From Brasenia schreberi (lineage: Eukaryota > Streptophyta > Magnoliopsida > Nymphaeales > Cabombaceae): 64,000 nt of DNA. The stretch covers positions 12,633,501 through 12,697,500 of the forward strand of contig JAYKKT010000061.1 of assembly GCA_036023115.1 (NCBI GenBank), given 5' to 3'. Below are positions 23,501 to 30,963 of this stretch, piece after piece (the first letter of the stretch is position 1; each line of letters begins with the position of its first letter). Made by a program: the position numbers and the translations under genes. Under the pieces are notes generated by a model. The model was not told the origin of the DNA. It made no database searches and saw nothing but the letters and a program-made list of their open reading frames with translations.

Positions 23501-26500
23501 ACCAGGAAAAGAATCATGAGCTCTAAGAGGTGATCTTACATGGGAGGTCTTGGAAGATTTCTGGCAGAAAACAAGTTCGTAAATGGAAAGATGGTTGGGT
23601 TCCTACACAAGATTGCATGAATCATGGAGTCCAACAAAGATTTCGGATTAAAATGCCACAGTCATAATTAATACACCATGTGAAAACAACAGAATCATGA
23701 TCTTGTTTCCTCCATCTCTTTCCTAGTTGAAACGGAACAGATACTTGACATACTTCTGGCTATCTTTCGAAGGGAAGAGGAATTTATTTGGAAGTTGACA
23801 AGAGATGGGGTTTCCTCAGTGAAGTATGCTTACCATCAAGTATTAGCCCATATCGTGATGGACCGAGAATCCATGTTGGAAATGCACAAGCAGTCTGTGA
23901 AGTTCTGGAAATTTGCTATACCTCCCACTGCAAAGGACTTTGGTTGGTGACTTCTCCACCATGCGATCCCAACCAGATCAACGCTGAAAACGAGAGGAAT
24001 CAGTTGTGTAGCCCATTAGGCCAGTGCTGTCAAAATGGGGAGGAGACAATAGTTCTTGTTCTTCGAGTTTGCGATTGGGTGAAACAAGTGTGGCAGCACA
24101 TCTCAATTAAGGACATAACTATGAGTTCAGAAGAGATGCCCATCATGGCTTTTAGCATCGAAATCTTGTGGCTAGGGGTGAGCATTGGTCAGAACTGAAT
24201 AGACCGATAGCCGATTCTCAAGAAAATCTAGGAACCGACACCAAACCAAATTATGTGTATATGCAAATTGAACCGAACCAAAAAAATTTGGTTCGGTTGT
24301 TTTGGTTAATCAGTTCTCCCAGCTCTTCATCACTGTATTGAAACTTTTCTCTAGCCAACGAATTTTCTAAAAGGTTCTTATTCTGATTCACAACCAAACC
24401 TGATAACTTGAGTGACTCATGTACTAAGCTTGCCTCTTCTCAGTAATATTCCAAAGTACTGATCAGTGAAGGAGTGTGTCCATCTTGTACACGATGTCAT
24501 GAACATCCTTCAACTGAAAATGGAGATCTTCAAAAGATTGACATGCTGCTACTAACTGAAAAACACAGATCCAACATAACTGATGTGAATTTTCTGAATC
24601 AGCAAATAAGAAATAAAATTGCAAGACATTGACCTTCACCAGTTTACCACATTGTAACTATTCTGTATCATCGCCTTACCATGGCATTGCTCTACCTCTG
24701 ATTTTTGACTCCTAATTAGTGTACCTGCAGGTCCTGCACACTGAGAAACAAATATGAAAAGAATAAGCATTAGAGGAAGGTGAGTCTGTTTGATGGCAAC
24801 CTACCAAAACATATAGAAAGAAGAAAAACATTACCCTATAGAAAATGATTGCAACTATCTGATGGAGAAGAGCGTTACAGTTACTTGACACCCAGGAGGG
24901 AAAGAGTTGGGGGAAGAGGTGGAATCTCATCAGAGAGACGGCTGCCATCGTAGAGTCAGAGAGAGAGAGAGCCGATTAGGGCATCCATTTGGTGAAGGGA
25001 GGGTTTAGAAACTGATGTTTTTAATATGTTGGTTATTTGGTCCATTCGGTTTTGGACCTCTGAGAACCAAACACCGAATTTCATAAAATTACTAAACCAA
25101 CCCTAGCACGATTTGTGCTATAACCGAACCGAATCTGGAATTCTAGTTCGATCCGGTAATTTGGTTTTAATCGAATTATTCTCACCCCTACTTGTGGTAT
25201 CCTTTAAAGGATGCATTTTATTACAAAAGTCTTTGTCTCAAATTCACATTCATTGTTTCTTTGGAATAACAATGATGTGTAACTTTAACCTTTTCCTTCC
25301 AGAAATATGCCTTCAACCTCTCTACCGTGCACATGTTGGCTTGCCATTGATGTAGTGAGTAGGATTGTCCATCACGGCTTTAGCATTGGCACCTTGTGGC
25401 ACCTTTTAAAGGATGCCTTTTATTACAAGTCTTTGTCTCAAATTCACATTCATTGTTTCTTGGGAATAATAACGAGTGTGTAACTGTGACCTTTTCCTTC
25501 CAAAAATGTGTATTGGACCTCTCTCTTTGCCCACAGGTACCTTGTCTGTTTTGTGAGATACAAAAATAGAAAACCGAGTTCTGTTTTAACTTCATTCATA
25601 CTGATCAAATTTCAAAAGCAGTTCAGGTAACAATTTCTTCATATGATCTCAAATCTTTGATTTTGTAGAATGACTTTGAGTTTGAGAAGCGAGATTGGAT
25701 GACCGTGAAACGGGATGAATTGCCAACAGGATCACGTTTGGTTTGTTTCTAACAGCCTATCCTTCAATATCCCTTTAAATATATAATTCTGAGTTTGTTT
25801 GCTCTAATATATGAAATCTGACTTTGGTTTCCTACTTTTTGATGGTCTGAAGGTGATGGGTCTGAACCCTCCTTTTGGCGTGAAGGCAGCTTTAGCAAAC
25901 AAATTCGTGGATAAGGCCCTTGAGTTCCGGCCAAAACTCCTTGTACTTATCGTTCCACCTGAAACGGAAAGGCATACTCTCTCTCCCTCTACATGGTGTC
26001 TGTCTGCGAGCGTGTGTATGTGCCTCTGTGTGTGTGGGGGGTTCTGCGCGCACTTGTGGGAGGGTGCAAGTGTGTGTGCACCATTCTGCGTGCACACATC
26101 ATATCGGAATGATGGCGAAAAGGGTCAAAAGTACCAAGGAAGTCATATTAGATACAAGAAACTGGATTTTGTCAGTTGTGTATGCTCGTAAGTGCACAGT
26201 TATGCATGTACACACATGGTATTAATGTTGTAAAAATCATATCGGACTCCGTATCACATGAGGCATCAATAAATTTGTACGATACGGTACAATATAGATG
26301 TTTTAAAATTATTTTTAAAAAATCATTAAAAATGTTAAAAATTTAGAAAACATGATTTTTTTTTGCAATATGCACCATGCCAAGCAGAGACAACGGATTC
26401 AACGTCAAAACAAATAAATCACATGCATACATCACTATCGGGCCTCATTTTTAAACTTAAGGTTGATGACTATTAAATTATTAATGAATGTTGAATATAT

Positions 26501-28521
26501 ATGGGATTTCTAGAGAGAAAGGAGTTGGTCTTGAACATAAGAAGGGATAGACATGCAAGTTTTTAAAAATATGGTTTTTGGAACTTACAATGTATCATTC
26601 AATACAAGGTGTATTATACGATACAGTGTCTGTATCACAGTGTATTGTACGATACACCTCAATTTGGTGTGATAATGCGTTTTGCGATGCAAGTACCTGA
26701 ATTGGTTCAGTTCGGTTACCGATATACTCGACACGCGTAATGTAGTCTATGATTTTTTATAACATTGCATGATATATCTGCATCTTAGTTTATTTTGTCA
26801 TTCTTTAACAGGTTAGATCACAAAAAGCATCCATATGACATAATTTGGGAGGATGCTGAAAAATTTCATGGAAAGGTATGTGGTCAGCTAACTTCTATTG
26901 CATCTAATTCTGAACATAGGTACTCTCTCTCTCTCTCTCATCTTACCTCTCTCTCTCTCTCCTCCCCCCCCACCAGGCATTTTATCTTCCAGGGTCTGTC
27001 GATGTTGATGACAGTGATCTTGGTCAGTGGAACACAAAGGCTCCCGTTCTGTATCTCTGGAGTCGTCCTGATTGGACATTAAAACATCAGAGCGTAGCTG
27101 TTAAACAAGGGCATGTGAAGGGTACAATTGAGACTGGTAACGGTGAGGAGAAAAATGGTCAGGATACTGACAGTCGAGGTAAGAAGTCTAATGCTGTTTT
27201 TGCAGTCGAGAATTCTCCTACCAATCTGAGTGAATCTTGGAGGGATGAGGAACCCACGGAGCTTGAGAAGGTCATGACTTTTCCATCTATGCTTAAAAGC
27301 TCCAATAGGTCTGAACAGGAGGACAAGATAAAAAATCAAGCGGTTAATAGTAGCTCCAATGTGAGTAATCAGAGGAATGAGAGAGAGAATGTTGTCGGGA
27401 GAATTGACCAGGTTCATGGTAATCATGTTAAGGGCAAAACTGAGAAGCAGATGGAAAAAACTGGCAGCCAGCAAGCACGTTTGTCATCAGGATCCATGCA
27501 GTCCAGAAGTATGTCAAAAGAAAGGCCATCTGAAGTATTCAAGTCTCCTAGAGTAGATGATTTTGAGGTCACAGAGTCCAAAAATATATCAAAGGCTCAC
27601 AGGAGTATATCAAAAGAAAGGCCATCTGAAGCATTCAAATCTCCCAGGACAGATAGTTATGAGGCCGAGTCCCTAAGCATATCTAAGGAAAGGACATCTG
27701 AAGCGTTCAAGTCTCCCAAATTAGATAGATGTGAGGGCACAAGTTCCATGAGTATATCAGGTGAAGAGCCATTTGAAGCTTTTATGTCTCCTGGAATAGA
27801 TGGCGACCATGATATGCGTGAAAGTCGGGTGTTTGGTAAAACTGGTTTCACTGACACAGAAGCAAGATTTAGAGGCCTGCAGAAGCATGCAACCGATGAT
27901 GAGCTTGAGGACATTGAAAGACGCTATTCCAGGATGAATGGTAACATGTTTCCTAAGGGTACATCTGATTTCCAAATGCTTTCCCATGGTTACATGAATA
28001 GCAGGGAGCAAGTATACACGCATCACAATTTCCCAGACCGATTTCCTAGTTTTCTGAGGGAAAACAGTGATGAAGCTTTGCAAACTGGTACTTTGCCGAG
28101 AGCTCCTGTCAACATATTGGGTGAGAGATATGGTCAGCCCGATTTCGATATGAGGCAGCAGGTTAATATGTATGGTCAGCGTAATCCAGATGATTTTACT
28201 CCACAGAGAAGTGCGTATGCATTGGATCAAGATAGATCAAGGGTAGGCACTCTGGGATCATATTCTTCAACTGCATCCGGAAGTTCTGCACCTGGACCAT
28301 CATCATATAATCAGTCAACTGCATCAGTCATACATAGGTATGCACCTCATCTTGATGAGTTGAATCGTGGCAGAGAAAATGTGTACACTCCAGATAATGA
28401 TCCTGAAAGAGGTAACCCAGTCTTTGGTTCCATGATGCATCTGGGAACTCGAAGCGGCTTTCAACAAGACCCAATGAACTATCCATACCCTTATCCACGG
28501 CGGAATCCATCAGGTGGCTGA
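1480..28521 (+). CDS. EDM2: EDM2 (ENHANCED DOWNY MILDEW 2) homologue, 5'-incomplete, 12 exons in the window
   Basis: Nuclear chromatin protein. In Arabidopsis EDM2 acts with IBM2/ASI1 and EDM3/AIPP1 at genes whose introns contain silenced transposons, allowing full-length transcription. Exons (GT-AG unless noted): 1480-1733, 1923-2012, 2087-2548, 10379-10520, 10585-10686, 10994-11086, 11714-11755, 21850-21960, 25669-25740, 25853-25971 (GC donor), 26812-26875, 26977-28521. They join in phase to 1031 codons with no internal stop, and the product follows Arabidopsis EDM2 in order: PHD-type zinc cluster, basic linker, conserved helical region, methyltransferase-like domain, disordered tail. The N-terminus and first PHD part lie before base 1; no earlier exon is visible in 1-1479. 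Introns of 7.8, 10.1 and 3.7 kb are filled with transposons. The identification rests on recalled family sequence and the exact joins are inferred, but all twelve phases agree. Confidence 0.93.
2570..2800 (-). pseudogene. Coding-like antisense segment, possible captured exon, unidentified
   Basis: On the minus strand a frame open from 2800 reads [40 protein letters not shown] and [17 protein letters not shown]. This is charged, coiled-coil-like sequence of protein character and is unlike the random frames nearby. The resemblance to protein fades near 2550, exactly where the EDM2 exon ends, beyond which the frame is only the antisense of EDM2 coding. It could be a displaced exon of another gene. 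I do not recognise the family. Confidence 0.35.
2801..3492. other. EDM2 intron, no recognised content
   Basis: AT-rich intron between the antisense coding-like segment and the RTE insertion. Nothing recognised except the 18-bp target-site duplication that begins at 3493. Confidence 0.5.
3511..6835 (-). mobile_element. Near full-length RTE-clade LINE (copy A), inactive
   Basis: The element is flanked by a perfect 18-bp duplication, TATATATTCTGAATAATA, at 3493-3510 and 6836-6853. On the minus strand it starts AAAAACTCCGCCCAT and ends GACGGGGTCGGCTA (as seen on plus) plus a CAA-rich tail. Parts in order: APE-type endonuclease (6600 downwards, GSWNI and [11 protein letters not shown]), reverse transcriptase (4673-4071: [49 protein letters not shown]), then a C-terminal [16 protein letters not shown] region (4078-3578). 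The catalytic FADD box reads FENA and several frameshifts and stops break the frame, so it is dead. It lies antisense in the 7.8-kb EDM2 intron. Confidence 0.95.
7201..7987. mobile_element. hAT-like non-autonomous element, TAGGGGTG-type termini
   Basis: It begins TAGGGGGTAATC and ends CTCACCCCTA (inverted terminal repeats) with 8-bp flanks ATTGCTGC (7193-7200) and GTTGCTGC (7988-7995), 7 of 8 identical as expected for a hAT target duplication. Subterminal regions are rich in GAACCGAACC / TTCGGTTTGG words. No transposase is encoded. The same family recurs at 24173-25190. Confidence 0.75.
8232..8271 (+). rRNA. Organellar 23S/26S rRNA-like fragment (nuclear insert remnant)
   Basis: The run CTAAGGTAGCGAAATTCTTT with its flanks (8237-8270) matches the universally conserved large-subunit rRNA segment around the GGTCCTAAGGTAGCGAAATT site with a few changes. 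Only about 40 bases are recognisable. It is probably the remnant of plastid or mitochondrial DNA inserted in the nucleus, not a gene. Confidence 0.6.
8431..8470 (-). rRNA. Second organellar large-subunit rRNA-like fragment, opposite orientation
   Basis: The minus strand reads TGCCTGTTGAAGAATGAGCC followed by GACTCATAGGCAGT, matching a different conserved part of plastid/mitochondrial 23S/26S rRNA. It lies 160 bases from the first piece but on the other strand, so the organellar insert is rearranged or there were two inserts. Confidence 0.6.
8486..9172. other. EDM2 intron, no recognised element
   Basis: Contains a TATATC-rich microsatellite near 8795-8833 and otherwise unique AT-rich sequence. 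No coding signal that I can support. Confidence 0.4.
9193..10055 (+). mobile_element. 5'-truncated RTE LINE (copy E) with a perfect 20-bp target duplication
   Basis: TTGCTGTAATTGATCAACAC occurs at 9173-9192 and again at 10056-10075, directly bordering RTE sequence that begins in the RT domain (GGTAGAACAAAGACAAAATA) and ends with the GTTGTTG tail. The reading frame is heavily broken. An internal stretch (about 9200-9250) is repeated at about 9365-9410, and a 50-base RTE tip is inserted at 9255-9304. Confidence 0.92.
9255..9304 (-). mobile_element. 50-base RTE 3' tip inserted inside RTE copy E
   Basis: This is the extreme 3' end of an RTE on the minus strand (CAA-rich tail, then CCCATACTAGACGGGGTCGG on plus), bordered by 16-bp flanks ATTTGGTTACATTAGA (9239-9254) and ATTTGGTTACTTTAGA (9305-9320), 15 of 16 identical. 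It is an extremely short target-primed insertion. Confidence 0.88.
10076..10378. other. End of the 7.8-kb EDM2 intron
   Basis: No element recognised. It ends in the TTCATGCAG acceptor used by the exon at 10379. Confidence 0.5.
10379..11755 (+). CDS. EDM2: EDM2 exons of the conserved helical region before the methyltransferase-like domain (10379-10520, 10585-10686, 10994-11086, 11714-11755)
   Basis: These four small exons read [20 protein letters not shown]..., then [20 protein letters not shown], then [20 protein letters not shown], then [14 protein letters not shown]. All are close to the corresponding Arabidopsis EDM2 segments, including the GRHFT motif. The first exon completes an Arg codon split by the 7.8-kb intron (AG at 2547-2548 plus A at 10379). 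The other three begin and end on codon boundaries. Donors GTATGT (10521), GTCTGC (10687), GTATTT (11087) and GTAATA (11756) are all GT. The next intron, 11756-21849, holds the L1/RTE/RTE nest. Confidence 0.93.
11756..12959. other. Start of the 10.1-kb EDM2 intron
   Basis: Unique AT-rich sequence. Around 12600-12780 there is a tract dense in GGTTCTGGTTTTGG / GGTTTCGGTTC words, resembling the subterminal regions of the hAT-like elements at 7201 and 24173 but without clear termini. This may be an old copy. No gene is visible. Confidence 0.45.
13489..19402 (+). mobile_element. RTE LINE (copy C) inserted in the L1, itself split by RTE copy B
   Basis: Flanked by ATATATTCTCGTGAGA (13473-13488) and ACATATTCTCGTGAGA (19403-19418), 15 of 16 identical. 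The left part, 13489-14580, has the RTE 5' end and endonuclease remnants ([32 protein letters not shown]). The right part, 17784-19402, has the RT ([49 protein letters not shown]) and the 3' tail. The catalytic box is GDD-like rather than ADD and the frames are broken. Confidence 0.9.
14581..17783 (-). mobile_element. RTE LINE (copy B), best-preserved RT, inserted antisense in copy C
   Basis: It starts (plus view) with a 28-base CAA run at 14581 and ends near 17783 at a slightly shortened RTE 5' end. The longest frame, 15784-14795, keeps 329 codons of [47 protein letters not shown] and the catalytic [12 protein letters not shown] intact. A 23-base tandem duplication near 14800-14846 shifts the frame at the C-terminus. 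The endonuclease (17352-16891) keeps LQETKW and [16 protein letters not shown] but lacks the short segment before GLEDS that copy C retains. Mobility is therefore doubtful. No clear target duplication was found. Confidence 0.92.
20462..20521. repeat. (TA)n microsatellite inside the L1 RT region
   Basis: About 60 bases of perfect AT dinucleotide repeat, grown within the L1 codons for a WIY motif. Confidence 0.95.
21246..21849. other. End of the 10.1-kb EDM2 intron
   Basis: No element recognised. It ends in TTTGTCAG before the exon at 21850. Confidence 0.45.
21850..21960 (+). CDS. EDM2: EDM2 exon with the S-adenosylmethionine-site-like motif
   Basis: A single 111-bp, 37-codon exon flanked by TTTGTCAG and GTAGAC reads [19 protein letters not shown] and ends YDLIRPK. 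The hydrophobic-Asp-x-Cys-Cys-Gly pattern resembles motif I of Rossmann-fold methyltransferases and is a hallmark of EDM2. The exon is isolated, with 10.1 kb of transposon-filled intron before it and 3.7 kb after it. Correct splicing here must therefore recognise a small exon within about 14 kb of repeats. Whether EDM2 has catalytic activity is not shown by sequence. Confidence 0.93.
21961..23089. other. EDM2 intron, partly repetitive
   Basis: Between 22320 and 22510 the words AAAAAGCTGT, ACTGTTCTAAAA and CAGAAAGCTG recur, suggesting a degraded small element without clear ends. From 23050 short GTATCG/GATATGCGAT words like those at 26230 appear. No gene seen. Confidence 0.4.
23090..24164 (+). 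mobile_element. Second L1-clade LINE remnant (RT end and zf-RVT region)
   Basis: Frames read [33 protein letters not shown], then [18 protein letters not shown] and [13 protein letters not shown] with [10 protein letters not shown]. These are the standard 3' blocks of plant L1-type LINEs (end of RT and zinc-binding RVT domain). Stops and frameshifts are frequent. Sequence is unlike the L1 at 12960-21245, so this is a different lineage. Confidence 0.8.
24148..25510 (+). repeat. Direct duplication of about 200 bp, one copy carrying the hAT-like insertion
   Basis: The left copy starts CATCATGGCTTTTAGCATCG (24150), is interrupted by the hAT element, and resumes at 25199 with TTTAAAGGATGC...CCTTTTCCTTCCAG (to about 25310). 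The right copy starts CATCACGGCTTTAGCATTGG near 25371 and repeats the same blocks to about 25505. The insertion is therefore younger than, or of similar age to, the duplication. Confidence 0.75.
24173..25190. mobile_element. hAT-like non-autonomous element (1018 bp), possible captured gene pieces
   Basis: It begins TAGGGGTGAGCAT and ends ATTCTCACCCCTA (inverted repeats), with 8-bp flanks CTTGTGGC (24165-24172) and CTTGTGGT (25191-25198). Subterminal zones carry GAACCGAACC words. The interior is not random. On the minus strand there is a CT-rich leader, then ATGGCAGCCGTCTCTCTGAT starting a short frame at 24948, and further on a TTTTTCAG acceptor-like site (24559) followed by [20 protein letters not shown]. 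This looks like captured pieces of a host gene. Confidence 0.75.
25669..28521 (+). CDS. EDM2: EDM2 3' exons: NPPF methyltransferase-like motif and disordered C-terminal tail (25669-25740, 25853-25971, 26812-26875, 26977-28521)
   Basis: The exons read [18 protein letters not shown], then [18 protein letters not shown]...VPPETE, then [20 protein letters not shown], then [14 protein letters not shown] and a long tail. NPPF has the form of motif IV (D/N-PP-Y/F) of N6-adenine methyltransferases. The 25853-25971 exon must end before GCATAC for the split Arg codon to rejoin as TER-LD, so that intron uses a GC donor. The 1545-bp last exon carries four diverged copies of a [19 protein letters not shown] unit (27508 to about 27800) and ends with the family-typical [11 protein letters not shown] and a Tyr/Pro-rich terminus at the TGA 28519-28521. 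The tail is probably disordered. Confidence 0.92.
26229..26710. repeat. Repeat with GATACG / GTATCG word clusters in an EDM2 intron
   Basis: Both ends carry palindromic-looking words (ACGATACGGTACAATA near 26279; CGATACAGTGTCTGTATCAC and TGTACGATACAC near 26618-26660). Similar tracts occur at about 596-632, 23050-23110 and 61640-61800, so this is a dispersed repeat family with GTATCGTAC-rich termini. Its class is unknown. Confidence 0.5.
27508..27803 (+). repeat. Four imperfect repeats in the EDM2 C-terminal tail
   Basis: Within the last EDM2 exon a unit of about 24 residues recurs four times: [45 protein letters not shown] and [15 protein letters not shown], each followed by an Asp-containing spacer. 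Copies 1 to 3 are closest. The DNA copies share AAAGAAAGGCCATCTGAAG-like cores, so the array probably grew by in-frame tandem duplication. Arabidopsis EDM2 has related but less regular RPSSVRTSRED and PFEAFEPS segments. Confidence 0.8.
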
Positions 28522-29544
28522 ATCAATGGGTAGTCCACCAATGTCAACATTTGGTTTCTTCGTCAGGCTAATTTTATATAGTGGTTGGTGCCTCTAGTGT
28601 TTGTGTTTATATTGAAATATTTTGTTTTATGACATTACTGTTTTTGCTCCCCAAGTTTGCAAGCTGGGATTATGCTGATCCTACCATATGCAGCCTCACG
28701 ATGAAACTTCTAACCTACCTTCAGAGAGCTTTACCGGCAGCGAGATTGCTCAGCTGCTCCTCCAGGGTCTTTTGCAGCAGTTTTTCCATGGCTAAACATG
28801 CGATGAAGCTTGGAGAAGTTATCATCAATAGATTGTGATTTTACTCATAGCTTAATACGAGGAAAGAGTTTCCTCTGAATGTGGTCTTTCTGTTTACCTA
28901 AAATCTCTTTGCCTTGAAAACTCGTTTTGCTGATTACCTGCGGCATAACAAGTCTCCACTAAAGCATCTTTTTAGACTTGTTCAGGAACGCAAGTGTTTG
29001 GCTTGAATGGGTCTATTCACAAGACTGTATGAACAAGGAAAGTTACATGCAGAGGCCAGGCATGCATCTTTGGCCTCACAGCAATGATCGCGGCGCGTTG
29101 ACCTGTGCCATGAAGTATGTGCCGCCATTCATCTGTCACATAAATCACTGTAAAGAACCATAGTAACAAAGGAGATTACCTAAACGAATGCTTCTATAAG
29201 TAAATAATGTTTATATAGATTTATATGCTAGACTAAAGCAGAAAATAGTTAAGGGCAAAATTTACAAGTTCATTAGTAAAAATACAGAGCACAAGAAAAT
29301 TGGATCGTTCATATGTTCTATTAATAGGTCTATTTAACTAAAACCTTTAATGGAAAGAATATGGAGGAAAAAGAGAGAAAAAGCAGTTGCACGGTTTGAT
29401 CAAAACCCAGCATCTAATAGACAACACTTGAACGTGCACACCATTTATGCAGGTTTAGCTTGTATCGGTAATAACTTTGTTGATTTATCGATATTTCATT
29501 GAATTTGCTGATATTAGGTCACAATCGAATCCTAACTAAATTTT
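28522..29544. other. EDM2 3' untranslated region and downstream flank
   Basis: Follows the TGA of EDM2. It contains no convincing further exon. The 85-codon frame at 28581-28838 lacks family resemblance and is probably 3' UTR or flank. I cannot place the polyadenylation site. Confidence 0.4.
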
Positions 29545-29806
29545 AAGAAAGAGAGGCGCCTAAGGTGGTTTGGATATTTGGAAAGGTGATCACATGAAGC
29601 ACATGCAAAAATTCGTGAGAATCATATAGTCAAGAATTTAGAAGAGTTTAAGGCCAATGGCTTGACATGTTGTATGAGAGACGAAGGAACAGATCTTTTG
29701 TTCTAGTTAAATGCAAGTAGGGTGTAGAATCGAGCTCTATGGAGACTTAGAATCCATGTATTGCCCACGTAAGTGTGGGAAAAGGCTCGCCTGGGGTTGG
29801 TTTTGG
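29545..29806 (+). mobile_element. Diverged RTE LINE 3' fragment
   Basis: The frame ERRLRWFGYLERRSHEAHAK followed by NRALWRLRIHVL is the RTE C-terminal pattern (compare [16 protein letters not shown] and [13 protein letters not shown]) but well diverged, and it ends in GTGTGGGAAAAGGCTCGCCT instead of the common tail. It belongs to a different RTE subfamily from the other copies. Confidence 0.75.
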
Positions 29807-29893
29807 TTTAACTAAATTGTAAGCAGTTCTGCTGCCGTTCTCATCATCTCTCGCACCATTGACCTTAAACTTATTTGCCACATTGGGTGTGCA

Positions 29894-30089
29894 GGAGCCG
29901 TCCAGCAACCAAGTTAGAACAATCCTTATGCAAAATCTCCCAAAAGTTATTGGCCTAAGCGTACTGATTTTTGCGTAGTGGTGTGATGTTCGGAGCCGTC
30001 CAGCAACCAAGTTAGAACAATCCTTATGCAAAATCTCCCAAAAGTCATTGGCCTAGGCGTACCGACTTTTGCGTAGTGGTGTGACGTTC
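29894..30089. repeat. Two tandem 98-bp repeats
   Basis: The unit beginning GGAGCCGTCCAGCAACCAAG at 29894 is repeated at 29992 with about 6 differences, both ending GTGGTGTGA(T/C)GTTC. No function is evident. Confidence 0.92.
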
Positions 30090-30963
30090 ATCTCTCTCTC
30101 TCAAACACACATACATATACACACAGAGTGCCTCAATGGATTGGCCGTTATATGTGCGATGTGAATTGAGGGAAAATGATAGAATCGCTTCAAGACTGCA
30201 TCTGTTATGAAGGAAGCCTCCACTGGAAAATTATCTGCCTTCAGTGTTTCTCAGTTATAGCAGTTTTCAATATTCAAACTGACTAGTTTCTCTTCCCATA
30301 CTCGTTATGTTTGCATTGCAACCTGAAGATGGCACAAACGATAGGGCAGTTTTTGGCTCAAGTAGTCAATATGGGTATAGATTCTCAGTGGAGACTGTAC
30401 ATTTGTTATATGTGCATGTGAACAGAATCATGCTAGGCGAGTCACTTGGATAGTTTCACTTTCCATTAGCTAGAAGGGAGTTCCATCTTTTAAAGAACAT
30501 GTACAAAATCAACTTAACTAAATATTGATCATGTCCACGTTAAACAGCTTACTGTGCGATCTGTTAAGTATCTCGCTCTCACTCATTTCTTACAATAAGT
30601 GCCATCCGTTCGAAAGAAAGAAGGAAAGAACGTAAGGGAAAATTTCATGCCTTCTCTTGGATTTTCCGGAGGATTTCATATGTTGAGCCTACCACAGAAG
30701 GCGGGGTTGGGTGTGTGTGTGTGGTGGTGGTGGGGAGAGAGACGCTGAATTAGCAGCAAAATGAAGCATAGCATGGCTTATTTTAGTGACAGTAGATGCA
30801 TTACCATCGCAGAACACACCAACTACAAGTACAATAATACATTCGTAGAGCTTTCGACTGGATAGAAACTAAAAGCCATCACCGAATAGCTACTATTTAG
30901 TGCCAAGGGCAACCAATTATTGAAGCACCAACTACCGACTGGCTCGTTTCATATGCATGAGAG
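30090..30963. other. Intergenic, 3' flank of the glycine-rich protein gene
   Basis: Contains a GTGTGTGTGTGG-GGTGGTGG simple tract near 30710-30733 and CA/CT runs near 30093-30125. No gene recognised. The part adjoining 30963 is presumably the GRP 3' UTR. Confidence 0.45.

Noticed and set aside
25811..26225. Frames reading past EDM2 exon 25853-25971 into GTGTGTG-rich sequence
   Set aside because: They run into intron simple repeats. The conserved protein stops at VPPETE and resumes at 26812.
27079..28510. Several minus-strand frames of 60-157 codons opposite the last EDM2 exon
   Set aside because: Antisense shadows of EDM2 coding sequence with no protein family resemblance.
29747..30031. A 94-codon minus-strand frame across the 98-bp tandem repeats
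   Set aside because: It is created by repeat-unit translation and overlaps an RTE remnant. No family match.
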